Of a stretch of DNA of 32,235 nucleotides, positions 29,976 through 32,235 are shown in pieces; positions within the stretch are counted from its first letter, which is position 1, and every line of letters starts with the position of its first letter. Location: NCBI GenBank assembly GCA_947646735.1, contig CANTFK010000527.1:1-32235 (forward strand), in the 5' to 3' direction. The position numbers were made by a program, and so were the translations under genes. Below the pieces are notes generated by a model. That model made no database searches. It was not told the DNA's origin and was given only the letters and a program-made list of their open reading frames with translations. The stretch is from Peronospora farinosa (taxonomy: Eukaryota > Oomycota > Peronosporomycetes > Peronosporales > Peronosporaceae).

Positions 29976-30820
29976 AGAATCGGTACACAGAATATCGAAG
30001 ATGACAGAAAGTACAGGTACCAAGGAGCCAGTTCTTCCTTCCAAGAGTTGACACGTGGCACTACTCCAGATCAAAGGGTTAGGGTTAGGCAAGAAAAGCA
30101 TACAAAGTATACGGTAAATAAACACACTCGAATTTGCTTTACACGTGGCAGCTCCAAGCGCTTCCTCCAAGCTTCTCCGTCGCCTCCACCTCTTTCGGGC
30201 GGGATACCCTTTGGCCCCCCCCCCGACGTCAGGTGAGGTGGACGGCTCAAGCAACGCAAGTTGAACCTCAGGATAGTTGGCCTGAGGTGTCAAGTTAGTC
30301 TCAAGACTCAAGTGCGAGCTTGTTTCGATCTATCCACCTGTTCCGGGGAAGGGATTTATTTTGGCCCCCCCGTTGAAGACAGTCGTGTGGTAGGATTCAA
30401 GCTCGAACAACCCCAGGAAGTGTTTTGACCTGTGGGTTCGTACCCATTGAACACCCCCTACAGGAAGCGGTTTCCCTACGGGGAACAAGAGAAAGGGGTC
30501 GAAGGACCAAGAAACCGTTAGTCACCGAAGGGGTACGTAGTACCAGGTGCATTGATCTCGACACAGTCGATTGAGCCCAAGAAACCCTGGCCCGAGTGAA
30601 GTATATCCACTCGTGGGCCCCCAAGTCCCTCCATACAAGGACCAAGTCTATAAGTCTTCTGCGTCTAACGAGGAGAAAGACCAGCCAAGCCGACGGGTAC
30701 ACAAGGTGAGACCCAAGGTTGACGCGACACGGTATCGGGGTACCCCCTCCGTAAGTCGGCAGTCCGGCGCTGTGTGTGTTTGTGGTTCTCTCACGTCGTT
30801 TGAGAATCCACTCCACCACA

Positions 30821-31387
30821 CCGTCTTCCAGATACTTGGATTTACCAATCCTCCTACGTAGCGATCGCGTTCACGCGGATGGTCATCGAAAATACCGGAG
30901 ATTGCAGTTGCGTAATTCTAGGCCGAAGTTAATCCAACATAGAACTGCGAGCACCACCATTCACTGTTTTCCATTCCATTACCCTCGTCTCAAAAACTTC
31001 TTCTGCTGGATTGCGGTTCATCAATATTGACCATTTCAGACTTAACCGAAAATATGCGATCACACTTTGCCAAATTCACTCTTTCACTTCGCCACATAGT
31101 CTGCTAGATATTTTTAAAGTAAAATGATGAGTACGAAGGTCAAAAGGCAAGCCACCCTGTCCGTCGGAACGACGGGTTCACATTGACCACATTCACATCA
31201 TGTCACTTACGTCAACCGAATATATTTACCTAATACAATTTTATGAAGGTCAATTGTATATACTACCGTTAAAGACTTGCGCACCATGTCCGTCGGAACG
31301 ACCAGTGAACACCCTAATAGGCCAATATACTATCAGCGTATAGTTCGCCGTCTCATTTGTCGGAGCGACGAGCACACATCCTACCAG
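30821..31387. other. Spacer with repeated GTCCGTCGGAACGAC motifs
   Basis: No gene was recognised. GTCCGTCGGAACGAC occurs at about 31159 and 31290, with a diverged third copy (TGTCGGAGCGACGAG) near 31360. The stretch 31225-31387 resembles 4797-4925 in the A/B spacer, which suggests a dispersed repeat. Confidence 0.5.
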
Positions 31388-32235
31388 TGCGGTGGAGCGG
31401 GGTTCACAAAATTTCTGATGTGACCCTGACTCTCCACTGGCGCCCGGACAACCGACTATCGGAGGGGGTACTCCGTTTCCGTGTATAGCAATTCCTTCCT
31501 CACCTTGTGTACCCGTCTGTAGGGCGGGTAGCACTCTTCTCGGTGGACTCGAGTTGATGCTGAACTTGACCGTGGTTGGGATTGGTTGGGGTTCGATCAC
31601 ACGGGAATCTTCACGCGATCGAGGGTTACTTGGGGGGGGTCTATACGAGTCGCCCTGATCTCTCTTGAGATCGCCTTGTCCAAAAATGTAGATACTTGAT
31701 CCACTTGATACACTTGACCTTCTGACCACTTGAGCCGTCTCGCGATCTTGTGCCTTGTCCTTTACGTGATACTGCGTCCAATCGCAGGCGAAGTTTGTTT
31801 GTGAGAGGTCTTGTAATCCCTGGTCAAACAATCCAGGGATATTACTTGTAGGTACTGGTGGCAGAAGTTCTTGATCGTCGGGGGGCCAAAAATTTTCCCA
31901 CCCGGAAGAGAAGTCTGCGTGCGTAGTTCGAAGTAAAAGAAACTCTGTTTAATGTTAACCAATCAAATACCCAAAACCTATGATCTTGCCTATCGGTAGC
32001 CCAGGATCTACTGCCGCGTGTCGCCTTCTTGGAAATAATTCAGACTTGCTAAGTGGTCCACTTCAAATACTGTGTCGATCCAGTTTTGTCGATCCAGTTT
32101 TGTCGATCCGGTTTTGTCGATCCAGTTTTGTCGATCCAGTTTTGTCGATCCAGTTTTGTCGATCCGGTTTTGTCGATCCAGTTTTGTCGATCCAGTTTTG
32201 TCGATCCCGTTTTGTCGATCCGGTTTTGTCGATCC
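31388..32235 (+). repeat. LTR L4, cut by the window end
   Basis: It begins TGCGGTGGAG and is collinear with L2: TCTCCACTGGCGCCCGGAC, GGAGGGGGTACTCCG, CTTCTCGGTGGACTC, CGTCGGGGGGCCAAAA, GTTAACCAATCAAATACC and GTGGTCCACTTC. Beyond about 32072 it is a tandem repeat, so its end is not in the window. No gene content. Confidence 0.72.
32073..32235. repeat. 14-bp tandem array in LTR L4
   Basis: TGTCGATCCAGTTT repeated about 11.6 times and running off the window. Most units vary only at one base (CAG, CGG or CCG). Confidence 0.92.

Larger units (their letters stand above)
29095..30820 (-). repeat. LTR L3, reversed solo LTR enlarged by minisatellites
   Basis: Read on the minus strand it begins TGTGGTGGAG (30820) and ends CTTCACCACA (29095), matching L1 at both ends. 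CCGT flanks it on both sides (29091-29094 and 30821-30824), a likely 4-bp target duplication. At 1726 bp it is twice the length of L1. The excess is mainly the G-rich arrays at 29105-29990 and about 145 extra bases near 30290-30440. Confidence 0.75.

Noticed and set aside
32073..32235. CRISPR-like array
   Set aside because: Units are 14 bp and contiguous, without spacers. It is a simple tandem repeat inside a eukaryotic LTR.

Overview
The window looks like gene-poor, transposon-rich nuclear DNA of an oomycete, most likely Phytophthora or a close relative in the Peronosporales. The main evidence is a Crinkler (CRN) effector-type gene with its N-terminal header, and several Ty3/gypsy elements, one of which carries a second RNase H domain. 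No bacterial operons, rRNA or convincing tRNA genes were seen. Almost every reading frame is interrupted, so most coding features are listed as pseudogenes or element fragments.

Layout: (1) 1-4760, Ty3/gypsy copy A (+), whose 5' LTR lies mostly outside the window and whose integrase is cut off at 4760. (2) 4761-5573, spacer with a dispersed repeat and a 222-bp MITE-like element. (3) 5574-11397, copy B (-), with two 497-bp LTRs that differ at two sites by eye. Its interior is an almost exact inverted copy of A. (4) 11398-17604, a unique segment bounded by 104-bp inverted arms that continue into inverted LTRs. It holds the CRN gene (-, 13024-15467, one frameshift), a minisatellite just upstream of it, and a decayed guanylate-binding-protein (GBP) GTPase (-). 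(5) 17605-18737, copy C (+), LTR plus 5' gag only. (6) 18738-28184, element D (+), a different chromodomain Ty3/gypsy with gag, protease, RT, degenerate RNase H, second RNase H, integrase and chromodomain. It is followed by about 1.85 kb of antisense coding sequence and a divergent sense ORF, then an LTR. (7) 27328-32235, four related LTRs (L1-L4), one of them reversed. They differ mainly in minisatellite content near their 3' ends.

The most interesting points are the CRN cassette between inverted LTR arms, the antisense gene (coiled coil, PKKRKV-type nuclear signal, 17-residue repeats) lying beyond pol in element D, and the repeated appearance of unrelated minisatellites in the 3' part of one LTR family. 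All alignments here were made by eye. Percent identities were not computed and no database search was run.
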